Positions 53,500 through 64,000 of a stretch of 64,000 nucleotides of DNA are shown piece by piece. Below the pieces are notes generated by a model that ran no database searches, was not told where the DNA came from, and worked only from the letters and a program-made list of their open reading frames with translations. Both the position numbers and the translations under genes were made by a program. This stretch comes from Heterobilharzia americana (Eukaryota > Platyhelminthes > Trematoda > Strigeidida > Schistosomatidae), in contig OX104128.1 in the NCBI GenBank assembly GCA_944470555.2, positions 37,803,920 to 37,867,919 of the forward strand. The letters run 5' to 3'. How positions within the stretch are numbered: the stretch's first letter is position 1; each line of letters starts with the position of its first letter.

Positions 53500-53949
53500 T
53501 TTATTCTCTCACGTCTAGTTCTTAGGGCTTGGTTCGGGTTGTTTGGTTCACTCCCACAGTGTACGAGGAAATCCCCCTGCTTTCTTGCTTTTAGCTTCGG
53601 TGAGGTGGATGTTTTGTGGGTTAGTAGGTTGCAATTTGTAGAGTGATTAGGGAGCTACGGGTCGCTGGAAAGTTTAGAGAACTGCCGTGACTCCTGTCTG
53701 TGTAGTAAGGTAGTGGTAAAGGAATGAAGAGAGAATCATAAAAAATTTAAAAAAAAGAGAGGAAAAAAATAATAATCTAGGAAGAGAAAAGGGAAGGAGA
53801 AGAAAAGGAGGGGTGAAAAGAGAACGAAAGAAAAGTATTTGGGAATTGCCCGAATGGTCGCGTGGGTTTGGTTCCTACAGAAGAATTAGTAGGTAATGTG
53901 GGTGTATTAAGGAGGGAGATAGTGAGTGGTAGTTAGGAGGGAGTTGGGG

Positions 53950-56850
53950 CTACTGAGGTTGGTGACTACCTGAGTACGTCCGTGGTAGTCCATGCGAGGT
54001 GACATAACTGTCTAATCGCCTCTTGAAAGAGTCGACTGAAGGAGCTATAACGATGTGTCGCGGTAAGGCATTCCATAAAGCACATACTCTTAGGGAGAAA
54101 AATTTGGACCTGAGTGTGGTGTTGGCTCTCTGGTGTGCTATCTTAATGGGGTTTCCTCGTGAAGATCGTTCAGTTGCAGGCAAAATTGATTTGTTTGCAT
54201 GGTCTGCCTGATGGGCGATCTTGTATGCCATAATGAGGTCACCCCTTTTCCTGCGATAACCCAAGGTAAATAGGTTGAGGTGTTTAAGTCTTTCAGGATA
54301 CGTCTTTCCCCTTAGCCCCACAACTGATTTTGTTGCAGTTCTTTGTATTCTTTCAAGGAGATTAGAGTCTCTCTTGAGTGTTGGAGGAGCCACCGTATTG
54401 AAGACCTCTAGGTGCGGCCGCACGTAGGATTTGAAAATGGTGAGGAAGAGTTCGGGAGTGAGGGCGCCAAGCTGTCTACGCAGAAAGTGTAGAATGGCGT
54501 TCGCTCTGGTTGTCATACCTTTGTAGTTGGAGCTGGTGTCCAAGGTGTCGGAGAAGTTGAGCCCCAAATCTTTCTCCATGGACACTCTGGTGATAGCACG
54601 GTTGCTCAACATGTACTGGAAGTCGGTCGTACTTGCCTCATTTTTACTGATGTGCATTACTTTGCACTTTTCCAGGTTGAAGCTCAGGCCATTTTCCGAC
54701 GACCAGAGCTCGAGTTGCTGCAAGTCCTTTTGTAGTGCTGACAATCAGCTTCTTCGTTTACCACCCTCCAAATTTTTATGTCGTCAGCGAAGAGGAGGAT
54801 GGGTGAGGATATTTTGTCTGGCAGATCGTTGACAAACAGGAGGAACAGAAGCGGTCCTAGGATTGCTCCTTGGGATACTCCTGACGTCGACGGTCTCCAC
54901 TCCGACCTTATTCTGTTCACTTTAGTGCAGAACTGCCTCCCTTCCAGGTACTCCTTGAACCAAGAGAGTAGGGGTCCACTTATACCAGCTGACATGATCT
55001 TGTGAAGCAGTACTGTGGGTGGGACACTGTCAAATGCTTTGGCTAGGTCGAGAAATACAGCATGTACAGGTTTTCTATTATCCCAGCTTTGTGTCCAGTC
55101 GTCCCAGGCGGTTAGTAAGTTGGTGGCACATGAGCGACCACTACGAAAGCCGTGCTGAGCAGTGTGGACAGTGTTTTCCTATTGAGGAATTCCCAGATGG
55201 TGTCAGCTACCAGGCTTTCCAACACTTTCGACACAATAGGGAGTAGGGCAATCGGCCTGTAGCTGCCAGGGCTTTTTCTGTCTCCTCCCTTGAAGATGGG
55301 TGACAAGATGGCGCTCTTCCATTCTTTAGGGAGTTTGCACGAGTCTATTGAGTGCTCAAAGAGGTTGCGAAGTGGTTTGGTAAGCACCTCGGCGCAGTTT
55401 TTCAGAACCACTGGTTTCAGGTTATCGCAGCCAGGGGACTTGCCCGGACGTAGCCTAGATAGCTTCTCGAACACCTTTTTCTCTGTAATAGAGACGTGAC
55501 AGAGGTATTCGTTATTTGCGACCTGGTCGGTGTCGTGGCGAGTCGGTGTGGATCTTGTGTCAGTGCTGAGTTGGGCTTGGAAGTGTGAGCTCAAAAGCTC
55601 GGCAATCTCTAGACTGCTTAGCACACTCCCGTCATGGCCTGTGACAAGATTCACTCCCTTACTGGTCGACTTTCTTCTTGACATGAAGCGGTACAGGTTT
55701 TTGGGGTTGCTTTGTAACCTCGCTGCCAAGTTTGTTTGGTAGGAAAATCTGTCGTTACGCACTCTAATGTTACAGAGATTGCGAATCCTTTTGTAGTTCA
55801 AGAAGTCAGACTCCCTGCGTGATGTGCGCCACTTGAACCAAGCCTGCTTCTTGCTCCGGATAAGCCTCTCTGTCCCACGCTTTAACCATGAGGTTCTCAT
55901 TGATTGTCTGTGTGTTACTTCTGGTACACTGTGACTGATGGCCCCAGTGATTATTTTCTTCACCTCCAACCAGTGTTCATCTATTGTGAGATGAGTCCAG
56001 TCCACTGGCCATGATGCATTCATGAGGTAGTCCCTCATGGTCTCATAGTTGGCCTTGCTGTAGCAAGGGAAGGTGTTGGGCGTCTCCAGTTGCAGAGCCT
56101 CCCTAGTTATCATGGAGAAGGTGATTACAGCGTGGTCACTGAGGCCAAGGGGAGGTTGGATGCAAACATCCTCAATGAGAAGTTCATCGTTCGTCAGAAC
56201 GTAGTCAAGGCGCGATGCGTTTCCGTTAGGTCCCCAGCGTGTAGCATCACCCACTTTCTCTGAGAGGCCAGCAGTCTTAATTGCATCCTTCAGCTTCTGA
56301 TTGAAGGATCTGATGCGTCTCCCTTCCGTCTCGAAGAGGATGGACGGGGTGTTGAAGTCGCCGGCAATGACTACGGAATCGTAATTTGCAGAGGAAGTCG
56401 TTAAGATAGCCTTGATGATCATTTCCTTATGTGTAGGGGAGCTGGTGGGGGACCGATATATGACTCCGAGCAGGTATTTGGTACTGTGGAGAGTGAAGTA
56501 GCACCATAGGGACTCTGGGAGCTGGGTTAAGGCCGTATCGCTAACCATCCTTGCCTTTAAACAGAGTTTACGTAGATAGCCACTCCCCTCCTGCTCTATG
56601 TTCCCTGTCCCTGCGGAAGAGTTCCATGCCAGTAACATGCATCTCTTCGTCGGAGATGTCGTGAGAGCCAGGATTCGGTGATGAATATGATGTCGGAGTG
56701 CTGATGTGCACGCAGCGTCCTCATTTCTGCTACCTTCCCTCTTAGCCCCCTAACGTTGCTGTACATACATATTAGAGTGTGCCTGGTGAGGGGGAGGTCT
56801 GGTTGTGTATTTTCGCAGGATGAGCGCTTATGTGGTTGGGTCTACCCTCG
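53950..56850 (-). pseudogene. CR1 ORF2: AP-endonuclease and reverse transcriptase (frameshifted)
   Basis: Copies element RNA at a nick made by its endonuclease. Endonuclease start: YSNVRGLRGKVAEMRTLRAH and DIIFITESWLS (about 56755-56660). After two frame changes between 56680 and 56560, the frame at 56638-55112 gives LLGVIYRSPTSS, VIAGDFNTP and LGLSDHAVITF (catalytic endonuclease motifs), then RT: RPGKSPGCDNLKP, SYRPIALLPIVSKVLESLV. A frameshift near 55155 leads to AVFLDLAKAFDSVPP, SGVSQGAILGPLLFLLFVND and LLFADDIKIW (palm FADD intact). A frameshift near 54735 leads to LELWSSENGLSFNLEKCKVM and the end VDSFKRRLD. About 960 residues in all, usual for CR1 ORF2. Confidence 0.85.
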
Positions 56851-58559
56851 CCAGTCCTCATAGGACTGGCATTGTTCCGTTTTTTGGTGTTTTGTTTTAA
56901 CTTGGGTGGGGGCTGTGGCAGTGGTGGCTTCTTTACTTGATGTATCTAACTCACTGGTCAGCGCCTGTGTGACGACCACTGACTCCAGAGGTCTTGGTGG
57001 TTGTCGTCTCTCCTCTTGCCTTGTGGGTCTAGGCTTACTTTCACATATACGTATTGAGCCACCCATGCGATCCTTCGCATTATACCATGCCTGTAGAACG
57101 TCTGTGAGGGAGGCATATGAGTCGAACTGGACGGCGAGTAGTCTGGGATTGGGTATGGTCTTCAGGTGCGCTGGCCTTGGCAGTCTACTGACGCTGTTGG
57201 CCGGTATACTGTTGAGACCAACTTTGGTTGAGAGCCATTGCCATTGTTGGACGTCGTGAAAGTACCGATCTTTGACCGAGCGGTCACTTGGCAATTCTGG
57301 AATCCCATGTACAACTATAGTGTTGTTTCTGTTGGGATTTCCAACCGCTGACTTTCTCTCCTCCTCTCTTATTGACCATGGCTTGTCAGGCCTGGCCCGA
57401 ATTTTACAGGCATTAACAACGTCCGGTTGTCGCGAGAGAAGGAGTGTGTCTTCAGCCTCTTTGGTAGTATTTAGGGACACACGTAAAGGGGGTGGCTTAT
57501 CTCGGGGTGCACGGCTTCCTCGAGAAAGGCGACATAAAGTTGCAGGGAGGGGAGGGAGTCCCAGCATCTGACAGTAGTCGGTCCACATTCGGCTGTCAAA
57601 CCGTTCCCTCTCGACCAACAATGAGTCTGTCGATACATCGACGTTGAACAAAATGATCGAGTTGGTCCTCCTGTGACCTGGGTTCGTTGTGGGTGGCACG
57701 CCCGACTTCCCAATGGGTTTGAGTAATTCCACTGGTTGTTTCTCAGTCACGGTGTGTGGGGTGTTTGGAATGGGTTTCGTAGAGGCTTCAGCGGTCGATG
57801 TCTTTGGCCGCGCGCTTGACGTCCCCTGGGGCCGGGTAGGAGGTATGGAGACTTGACCTAATATGGTCCCCACGCGAGGTGGCGTGCCCACAGCTGGAGC
57901 TCTAGGTCTGTTTCCAGGTCTCTCTGTGTTATCTTTGGTGTTAACCCTACTTTATTCGAGGATGCTGGTAGCTTTTGCGTGGCGGAGAGCATCTCCTTCA
58001 GGCTTTCTGTGCGGAGTGCGGGCATTTTCCTGCACTCTGGACAGATGTACCAGAACCACTTGCATGGTTGTCTCTTCATCAGCTTATAGTATTGTCGGGG
58101 GACTTTGGTGTCGCAGTGGCAATGCGCCCATCGTTGACATAGGTTGCATGCAAATGCCTCATCGACTACCGAAACAACTTTGGTGCAAACACTGCAGCCA
58201 TCGGGTGTCGTAATACAGCCTTCCTTCCATGAATAAGGTGCTACGGATTGTGGCGAACTGCTTGTGGCTGCCTTGTTCTGAAGCCTTTTACGTCGTCTTC
58301 TATTTCCAGGCATGGTATGATCCTTGCTCAAGATAGGACTAGTTTGTGACGGGCTAGTGCTACTCTGTGTCACCTGTCTGATGGCGACTGGAATTCTAGA
58401 AACATGGGTTGGCCACTTCTTTAGAAGTTCGGTGTTCTGCCCTACCTCTGTTTGTCTTCTAGTACAGACTAGTGTGTTGTTTCGGGTGTTATTGGCCGTT
58501 TTTGTGCACGACCGCGTTATCCGTGTCAAAGCTTCGGACCTAGCGTTTTGGGCAGACAT
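56842..58559 (-). pseudogene. CR1 ORF1 with PHD-like zinc finger (one frameshift)
   Basis: ORF1 protein of the CR1 element, expected to bind element RNA. It starts MSAQNARSEALTRITRSC and reads open for 233 codons to 57858; a frameshift at about 57890 continues it for some 345 codons (from about 57888 to 56842), for a total near 575 residues. A basic run (NRRRRKRLQNK) precedes a PHD-like finger: GCSVCTKVVSVVDEAF, ACNLCQRWAHCHCDT, YICPECRKM. PHD/ESCRT-type fingers in ORF1 are known in CR1 elements. The second half contains ILFNVDVSTDSLLVERERFD and NTIVVHGIPELPSDRSVKDR, the latter like an RNA-recognition fold. The stop overlaps the ORF2 start. Confidence 0.78.
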
Positions 58560-58960
58560 GTCGCTATGATATAAACTTCTTGGGAAAACAAGTAGTTAAC
58601 AACAATAAGAGGGTTGAAGACTGAATGCAGCAAAAGGACAGAATAGAAAGGGAAGATAATTTATGTTGGCTCACCTTCAGACACTTGTCACTTGATCCTC
58701 TGCTCTTGACCAACGAGTTTAACCGTAAGCTCCAGATGCGTATGTATAACCAGGAAAGATATTTCCTGGGGAATGACCTCCGAGGAGAACCGAGAGCTAA
58801 GGCAGTTTGGCAGTTGAAACGCCCAAGAACCACTGACAGGAGGTAGACCGGTTGGTTCAAAGGAATAATAATGCCAATTTTCAACTGTTGAGAAGTGAGC
58901 TGACGAATACGCAGGGGTGAGGTGCGTGGACGGACAGAAGTGCTGCAAACGTTCGATCTT

Positions 58961-59169
58961 TTTAGATTGAGTATTGCAAGTGGGAGTTTTTCAATGTGGA
59001 AAAATCCAAAAGCTGAGAGACGAGCGAAAACACGCCACTTTAGTGTGGAAAACAGAACTGTGAATAGGAATCATCTAAAGTCAGAAGGATGTCTATCTGT
59101 TGCTAAGTGGAATTTTTTTGCTTTTTTCATAACTTTTAGACACTTAATATCGTGGTAGAGTTTAATGCT
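58961..59169. other. Junction between two CR1 elements
   Basis: Belongs either to the 5' UTR of element 1 or to the 3' truncation of element 2; no coding match. Confidence 0.4.
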
Positions 59170-60960
59170 CTTCCTTTTGTACCATACTTCACTGCTCAAA
59201 ACTCTCAGGTTTCTCTACGCCTATCGATTTGATGATGCCTGTAAACTGGCTTCCCTCAAGCTAAATTCACAACCTGGGATTAAAAAAATTTCTTTATTTA
59301 TTCATGAGGAAGTTTGCTGACTCACATTCAGGGCTTCGATACATTACGATTACGTTGACTTCTTGTCCCTTGCATTTTAGTCAACACCGCAGCATTTCAC
59401 ATGTCCCACCTCCATGTGTTGCTGTTTCTACACCTTTTACAGCTAAGTTATTCTTGGCGTAAAGGGTGACTTCACCACCGCGTGGTAACTTTTCACTACC
59501 TAATGGGACGAATCCTCGTAAGTCTGTTCCTCAGCCACTGATCCAGTGAGAGAGCCTAGCTTCTGAGATAGCAACGATGTCAGGGCTTTCGTTGCTTATT
59601 ACATTACTAAGCTCAGCCCATTTGTTTAAAAAACTATGTGCATTTGTGTACAAGACAATAAAACTACGCAAATGAGTTTCCGTCCTATCCACAGAGGCTT
59701 TGGCATCATTTGTTGCAGAAACCTCACTACACGAAGAATCACTACTTTCAGATCTTGCCCATAAGCTGCTAATCTGGATTTCAGTTCTACTTCTGCCTCC
59801 CGCTTTTCGATTCCATCGGCAAGTGCCAGATTCTTTCGCACGAACACTCTAGATTCTTGAAGCCTGTGAGCATGTTTCAGAATCTGATTCCTCTCATCCG
59901 TTGACTTGAACACGACTTTAAGTAGCCGAAACTCATTTTCACTAGTGACCGTTTCCTGTTTTCCTACTCCATATATCTTGAGTGGAGTGAATTATGGCAT
60001 ATTTTCTGGTGAAGGCTGGCGTATCAAACTTTTTACCTTGCCGAGGTCATGTTCGAAACGTTTACTTGGTTCTTGGCCTCTACTTTCTTCCACTATGTGG
60101 GAAATTATGGACTTGTCAAGGATCTCTACTTTGTCTTTGTTATGTGGAGTGAGGAAAGCTGCCTCAATTACCGTTATTGGCTTCATAGCGTGCCCATTGG
60201 GCCTAGCTACTTGCCATTTTTCAGTGTCAGGTATGCTAGGTTTGCTAAAGCATAGTTCAGTGACCTTGACGCTATGAGCCCCAGAAAGGATGTGCATCCC
60301 ATTCTGTTGAGTTCTTGTTAATGATCGGGTCGCCGAACTGGGTATGACCCGTGGCTTGCATGGTTCCGTCGTTGGAACTGAGAGCACTCCACTCCTGTTT
60401 CTTTCATCTAAAGTAGGCCTACTCTTACGGTAAGCAGTTTTCAAACTGAGTCTGCCAGCTCTGGGAATACGAGAACCAGAAGATACTCGCTTCACCCTGC
60501 TTGGTGCATTTCTTATAATTCGCTGTCAGCAAACCTAGTAGGTGGTCTACGCATCCGACTTGTAGACTGTCATGGGACGTTCTTACAATTTTTCACAGCA
60601 ATCTGTGTGTCAATGGGCGCTGTGTCGTTATCAAATATCCCAGTTATCGACGTCGACTTTCTTGGTTATCGTATTTAGAAGTGTTTTTGCTTCTTCTATT
60701 AGAGTGCGAATATCCGAGCAGCACAGCGCACAAAGTTCGACACTTCCTGCTTTGCTGCACCTCTCGTGTGCTGAGGGTGTGATGCTTGGGCAGTTGTCGT
60801 GGAACCAACTCTTACATTCGCTACACTGCTTACCAGGGGCCACTGTGAAGTGGTACCCGGTCATACTACAAGCATTTTTACGAAACTTCTGGCCCACCAT
60901 GAAGCAGAAACCATGGAAATTTACCCAGTAAAAGTTCCTGTCTCACTTTAATCGAATAAT
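59170..60960 (-). mobile_element. CR1-like retrotransposon: ORF1 and endonuclease start (element 2)
   Basis: Minus strand. 60900-60631: a finger with CSMTGYHF, QCSECKSWFHDNCPSI and LCALC (C-x2-C ... H-x4-C ... C-x2-C, PHD-like). 60495-59992: basic linker. 59913-59700: VFKSTDERNQILKHAHRLQE, SRVFVRKNLALADGIEKREA, the ORF1 RNA-binding segment. Then ORF2 begins: YTNAHSFLNKWAELSNVISN (about 59650) and IVAISEARLS, GGEVTLYAKNNLAV and VIVMYRSPE, the endonuclease start with stops. It breaks off near 59170. A different CR1 family from element 1, judged by the finger. Confidence 0.78.
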
Positions 60961-63903
60961 ATCCCGATTAGAGCAAAAATATAACAGCCTTTGATGTGTA
61001 AACACAAGAAGTGCTAAGAATCTAGCTGAATGTGAAAAGTCACTCCCTCTTTCAAACAGCGTGAGATGGGTGACGGTCAGTTTAAGGAATCTATACAATA
61101 TCTTCAACTTTGATAAACTAATGTCACATGATGGTAATTGTTCAGTCTATCATTCGTATTCTCGCACTCACTATTCCGGTTGCAACTAGTCAAGATCGCT
61201 GTAAATCTTAGATGTAAGTGATAAGACTTCAGTGTATTCGCGACAGACAGTTTTTCGATGCTGTACTAGATATTTGAACGACAAAAAACGAAAACTTCTA
61301 CAGCAATGAAGCGCGGTGATTTCAAGGGTCGTGTAATTTCGACTCCGGCCACATGTACGTATTTACGCCGAAAAAGGGAAAGGCAGGTTCAATAGTTGTA
61401 TGAGATACATATTCAGAAAAAAATAAAGAAGGACAAAGACTCTAATGTGTCTTTAGGTTTTCTCTCAGTCTCCACACTACTAAAAGTTTTTGTGCTCTGT
61501 CAAATGTGACAATTCATACACTTCGGACTATACATTGAAGTAAAAACGCCATAATGTGGACGAATTCACTGTAGTGTTAAAAATGAGGTAGTACAGTGGT
61601 GAATTGGTAATGAACCAATTGGATACTAAACACGACAATGAATACCCATTAAACACTTATATAGGGCCCTTCAGGGCCATATTATTCCTGTAATATGTGG
61701 CTTTTGTGTTTTATTTGGCGGTATGGTTTCGAAAGAATTATTTGGATTAAGGTAGAATCTTCGAAGAAGGTTGTTCAGGTCACAGAATTAATGGAAACTC
61801 TCTTACTTTATATTGTGAAATATCAGGATACGCTAAATATCATATTGGTGTAAATCTCAGTGTATTTGTGATCAGTAATTATAGGTATTTTCATCGAAGT
61901 CTGGTCCTAACTCAGGGAGGTTGTCGACAGTAAAATGCACGTGTTTATTACGAGTTACGAATCGTTGGGGTTATTTATTTAAATACATGTATTGTAATGA
62001 ATGTAATATATCCAATGTCAACTTTTTACTTTGTATCCAGTATTTTCTTAACTCTGGTCAAATCTGGACTGAGATTGATACACAACAAGATTACCTATCA
62101 GTACTGCGTTACAAGAAACCATTACTTCATCGGACAATACAACGACTTAGCATGTTTTATTTCCTAAGGTCATACGGCCAGATAAAATGTCTGCGAAAAC
62201 AGTAACTGTAAAGTGAAGAATGTTGGGTTATCAAGTTACAGGTTCGCATCGACCAGTCTTTATGGCATTCCTGTGTCTCCCACCTCCTTTTAAGTTAACA
62301 TTAAAGGCACTTCATTTTAATCATATATACTTTGTGTACTACAAATTCTGATCAGCTTACAATTGAATAAGGTGTTCACTTCCTACCTAGACTTGCTTAT
62401 GGGTGCTCGACTTGTGAAGCTTTTGGAAAAAATAAAACTAACTCCGCAGCAGCATGTAGCGTATCTTCCACTTTCTTGTATTACATGCATCTACAAATCT
62501 AACTACAGAAATGGTCGAAAAAATGCAACTAATAGTGTTGTAGGAGGATTACTTATTTGATGCTTTTTTATCGTCCTCTATAAATAAGTATACCTAGCTT
62601 TAACTTCTAGAACAATGGCGGTCTGTGTCATTAGTCGCAGCAGTTCTAATACTGCAACCGACGAAATGTGATAATCCGAAAATTCGGTAGGTGGATAAAT
62701 AAACTGTCTACATAGCCATCACCTCCATATCAATGTTGTTAAAGTAGTTGGAGTCCTCGGTTTTGTTTTCTAATACACGTATACGCATATAGAAACACCA
62801 CCTCATCTTAGTAGAAGCAAGTAAACTGTAATCATCCTAACCTATCTCTTCGTCATAGTGTCTAAAAGTGGGTAGTACGGGTATCATTTTGCATGCTTTT
62901 GTGAGTGACGCTCCATTGATAAACCTCGTGCTGAATTTTGTGACATTCTACCATCTTGTAGTTTGCTTTCATGCCTGTTTACTCTTGTAGTCGCAGCATA
63001 CCCATCTGGGTGAATGAATGCAAATGCCGAGGAAACTACTCGAGTGCTTGACACCGCTTGCAAGCACTCCTCCTGTATATCAACTAATGCACAATGAGTT
63101 TTGAAAAACTGAAACTTGAAGCAGCTTAGATATGAATCACTGCCGCAGATAACCAAATAAATATGATAGTGTCTTGAGATTCGTTTGCACTATATAAAAG
63201 TTAAGTGTTGCTGTTCCCGAATCTTGAAAAACGTCAATTCCACTTCATCAAACTAGGGAGGTGGTTCATCAATGTGCATATTTTTCATACCTGACGCTTT
63301 GATTATATAAGTATGGAACAAAAGAGTCCGTTTCAGGTTTTATTAAGATGCTTACGGCAATCATATGGAGTTCTTTATAGTAAATAGTATTGGCATTTCC
63401 TAGGTCTCAGTAATGTGATAAAGTTACAAAGTAAATAAGAATTTTTTTAGTTACATCTGACAGGTAAACTAAAATGAAGTTACACTACCGGAGTGCCGAG
63501 ATTTTAAGCGTAAAACGTAATTACTGTATAAAGTACTAGAGTTATGACTATTTAGATCTGTTTTCCCATTCAACAATGCAGATACTGAAAATTCCAGTGT
63601 CCACTTCGATGCTGTTTTGATGAACTGTAACTATTACAGTTTAGACTGGGATTTTCTAAACCAACTACATGTATTTACAAAGTGAGAAGGGGTTTGTTTG
63701 GTAGTAAGAAAATCTTATTTATAAAGGTATGAATTCCGTCTGTTCCTTATTACCACTTTCCTGAAACCTGGTCTTCCCAATTTAAATAAACACGGGATTC
63801 AATTGTAGAATTGATATTTCCGAAGAATATCTGGTTTACTAAAAAGTGAACAGGGTAAACTTAGCTATACAGCTCAAGTTCTGATTATATATAATTCTTT
63901 CAG
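60961..63903. other. No gene recognised
   Basis: AT-rich, nearly 3 kb. The first few hundred bases may hold the 5' UTR of CR1 element 2. Open frames at 61921-62205, 62363-62560 and 62884-63156 show no recognised domain and no matching splice pattern. Confidence 0.45.
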
Positions 63904-64000
63904 ATTTACCGCTAAAAGCATTGAACGAAGTTTCTTTGATGGTTTCTGCTTGCCGTTCATGGCCATGCAAACTTTTTTTCATGACGTATTCCTTAGACAA
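63904..64000 (+). CDS. Possible host exon cut by the window end
   Basis: After a good acceptor (AATTCTTTCAG), the frame from 63906 stays open to the end: LPLKALNEVSLMVSACRSWP and CKLFFMTYSLD. Coding-like composition, unlike the AT-rich flank. No domain recognised, and the remainder is outside the window. Confidence 0.3.

Larger units (their letters stand above)
53500..58960 (-). mobile_element. CR1-clade non-LTR retrotransposon, nearly complete (element 1)
   Basis: Minus strand: probable 5' UTR 58960-58560, ORF1 58559-56842, ORF2 about 56850-53950, and a pyrimidine-rich 3' UTR to about 53500. Base composition is markedly richer in GC than the host DNA around it, which suggests recent arrival or distinct selection. 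Endonuclease, RT and ORF1 are all present, but frameshifts in both ORFs make it non-autonomous. Related to schistosome CR1 elements (SR1/Perere group); the exact family cannot be named without a search. The ends are estimates. Confidence 0.85.

Noticed and set aside
56906..57571. Plus-strand genes opposite the CR1 ORF1
   Set aside because: Open only because they mirror the GC-richer CR1 coding strand; no domain recognised.
61625..61740. Promoter or LTR near TATATAGGGCCC
   Set aside because: One TATA-like box and a GC-rich short palindrome are too little; no repeat partner or gene downstream.
62363..62560. Small host protein
   Set aside because: The frame is plausible but shows no acceptor, donor or domain; length is expected by chance.
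1..64000. CRISPR array, operons, ribosome-binding sites or phage genes
   Set aside because: No spaced repeats of that kind and no bacterial gene order; introns and eukaryotic retroelements throughout.

Overview
This is eukaryotic DNA, very probably from a blood fluke (Schistosoma or a close relative). The host sequence is AT-rich and gene-poor. It carries tRNA-derived short repeats with hammerhead-ribozyme cores of the schistosome Sm-alpha type, and many broken copies of RTE-, CR1- and Penelope-like retroelements. Introns range from 34 to 107 nt up to several kilobases, which fits schistosomes. Species cannot be fixed from sequence alone.

One convincing host gene was rebuilt by hand from splice sites and reading phase. 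It has nine exons on the + strand, 17237 to 42539, and encodes a 219-residue secreted protein with a signal peptide and two six-cysteine saposin-B domains. The two domains are encoded by matching exon triplets with the same intron phases (1-0-0). All large introns are filled with repeats.

Layout. 1-17 kb (upstream of the gene): RTE 3' ends at 54-885, 2712-4015 and 11251-12034; Penelope-like fragments at 1691-2692, 5231-6480, 7741-8490 and 14640-15020; a second RTE-like family at 9760-10390 and 15600-16000; several SINEs. 17.2-42.5 kb: the saposin gene. Its introns hold an RTE copy (18195-20515), RTE 3' ends and internally deleted RTEs, three tRNA-like SINE groups, Sm-alpha-like repeats (one hammerhead at 34424-34468 looks fully intact), CR1 fragments, and a pseudogene of a DUF4806-like multi-exon protein. 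43-49 kb: an internally deleted RTE, a longer RTE copy (44060-45600) and a cluster of Penelope-like fragments in both orientations. 49.3-61 kb: a CR1 reverse-transcriptase fragment; a 2 kb region with an almost perfect 338-bp direct repeat, a DUF4806-like coding stretch and a dense array of a GCTGAAATAATGCGG-like motif; a nearly complete, frameshifted CR1-clade element (53500-58960) with a PHD-like finger in ORF1; and the ORF1/endonuclease start of another CR1 element. 61-64 kb: nothing certain, except a possible exon cut by the window end.

The saposin protein would be expected to bind or perturb lipids in a secretory, lysosomal or gut setting, as known for the family. The retroelements are decayed; the CR1 and Penelope copies could have supplied the enzymes that moved the SINEs, but that is inference. 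The most unusual signals are the motif array with the DUF4806-like gene (50.8-53 kb), the fold-back SINE with perfect 45-bp inverted repeats and a 12-bp target duplication (24775-25162), and two RTE copies that join the element's 5' end directly to its 3' end.
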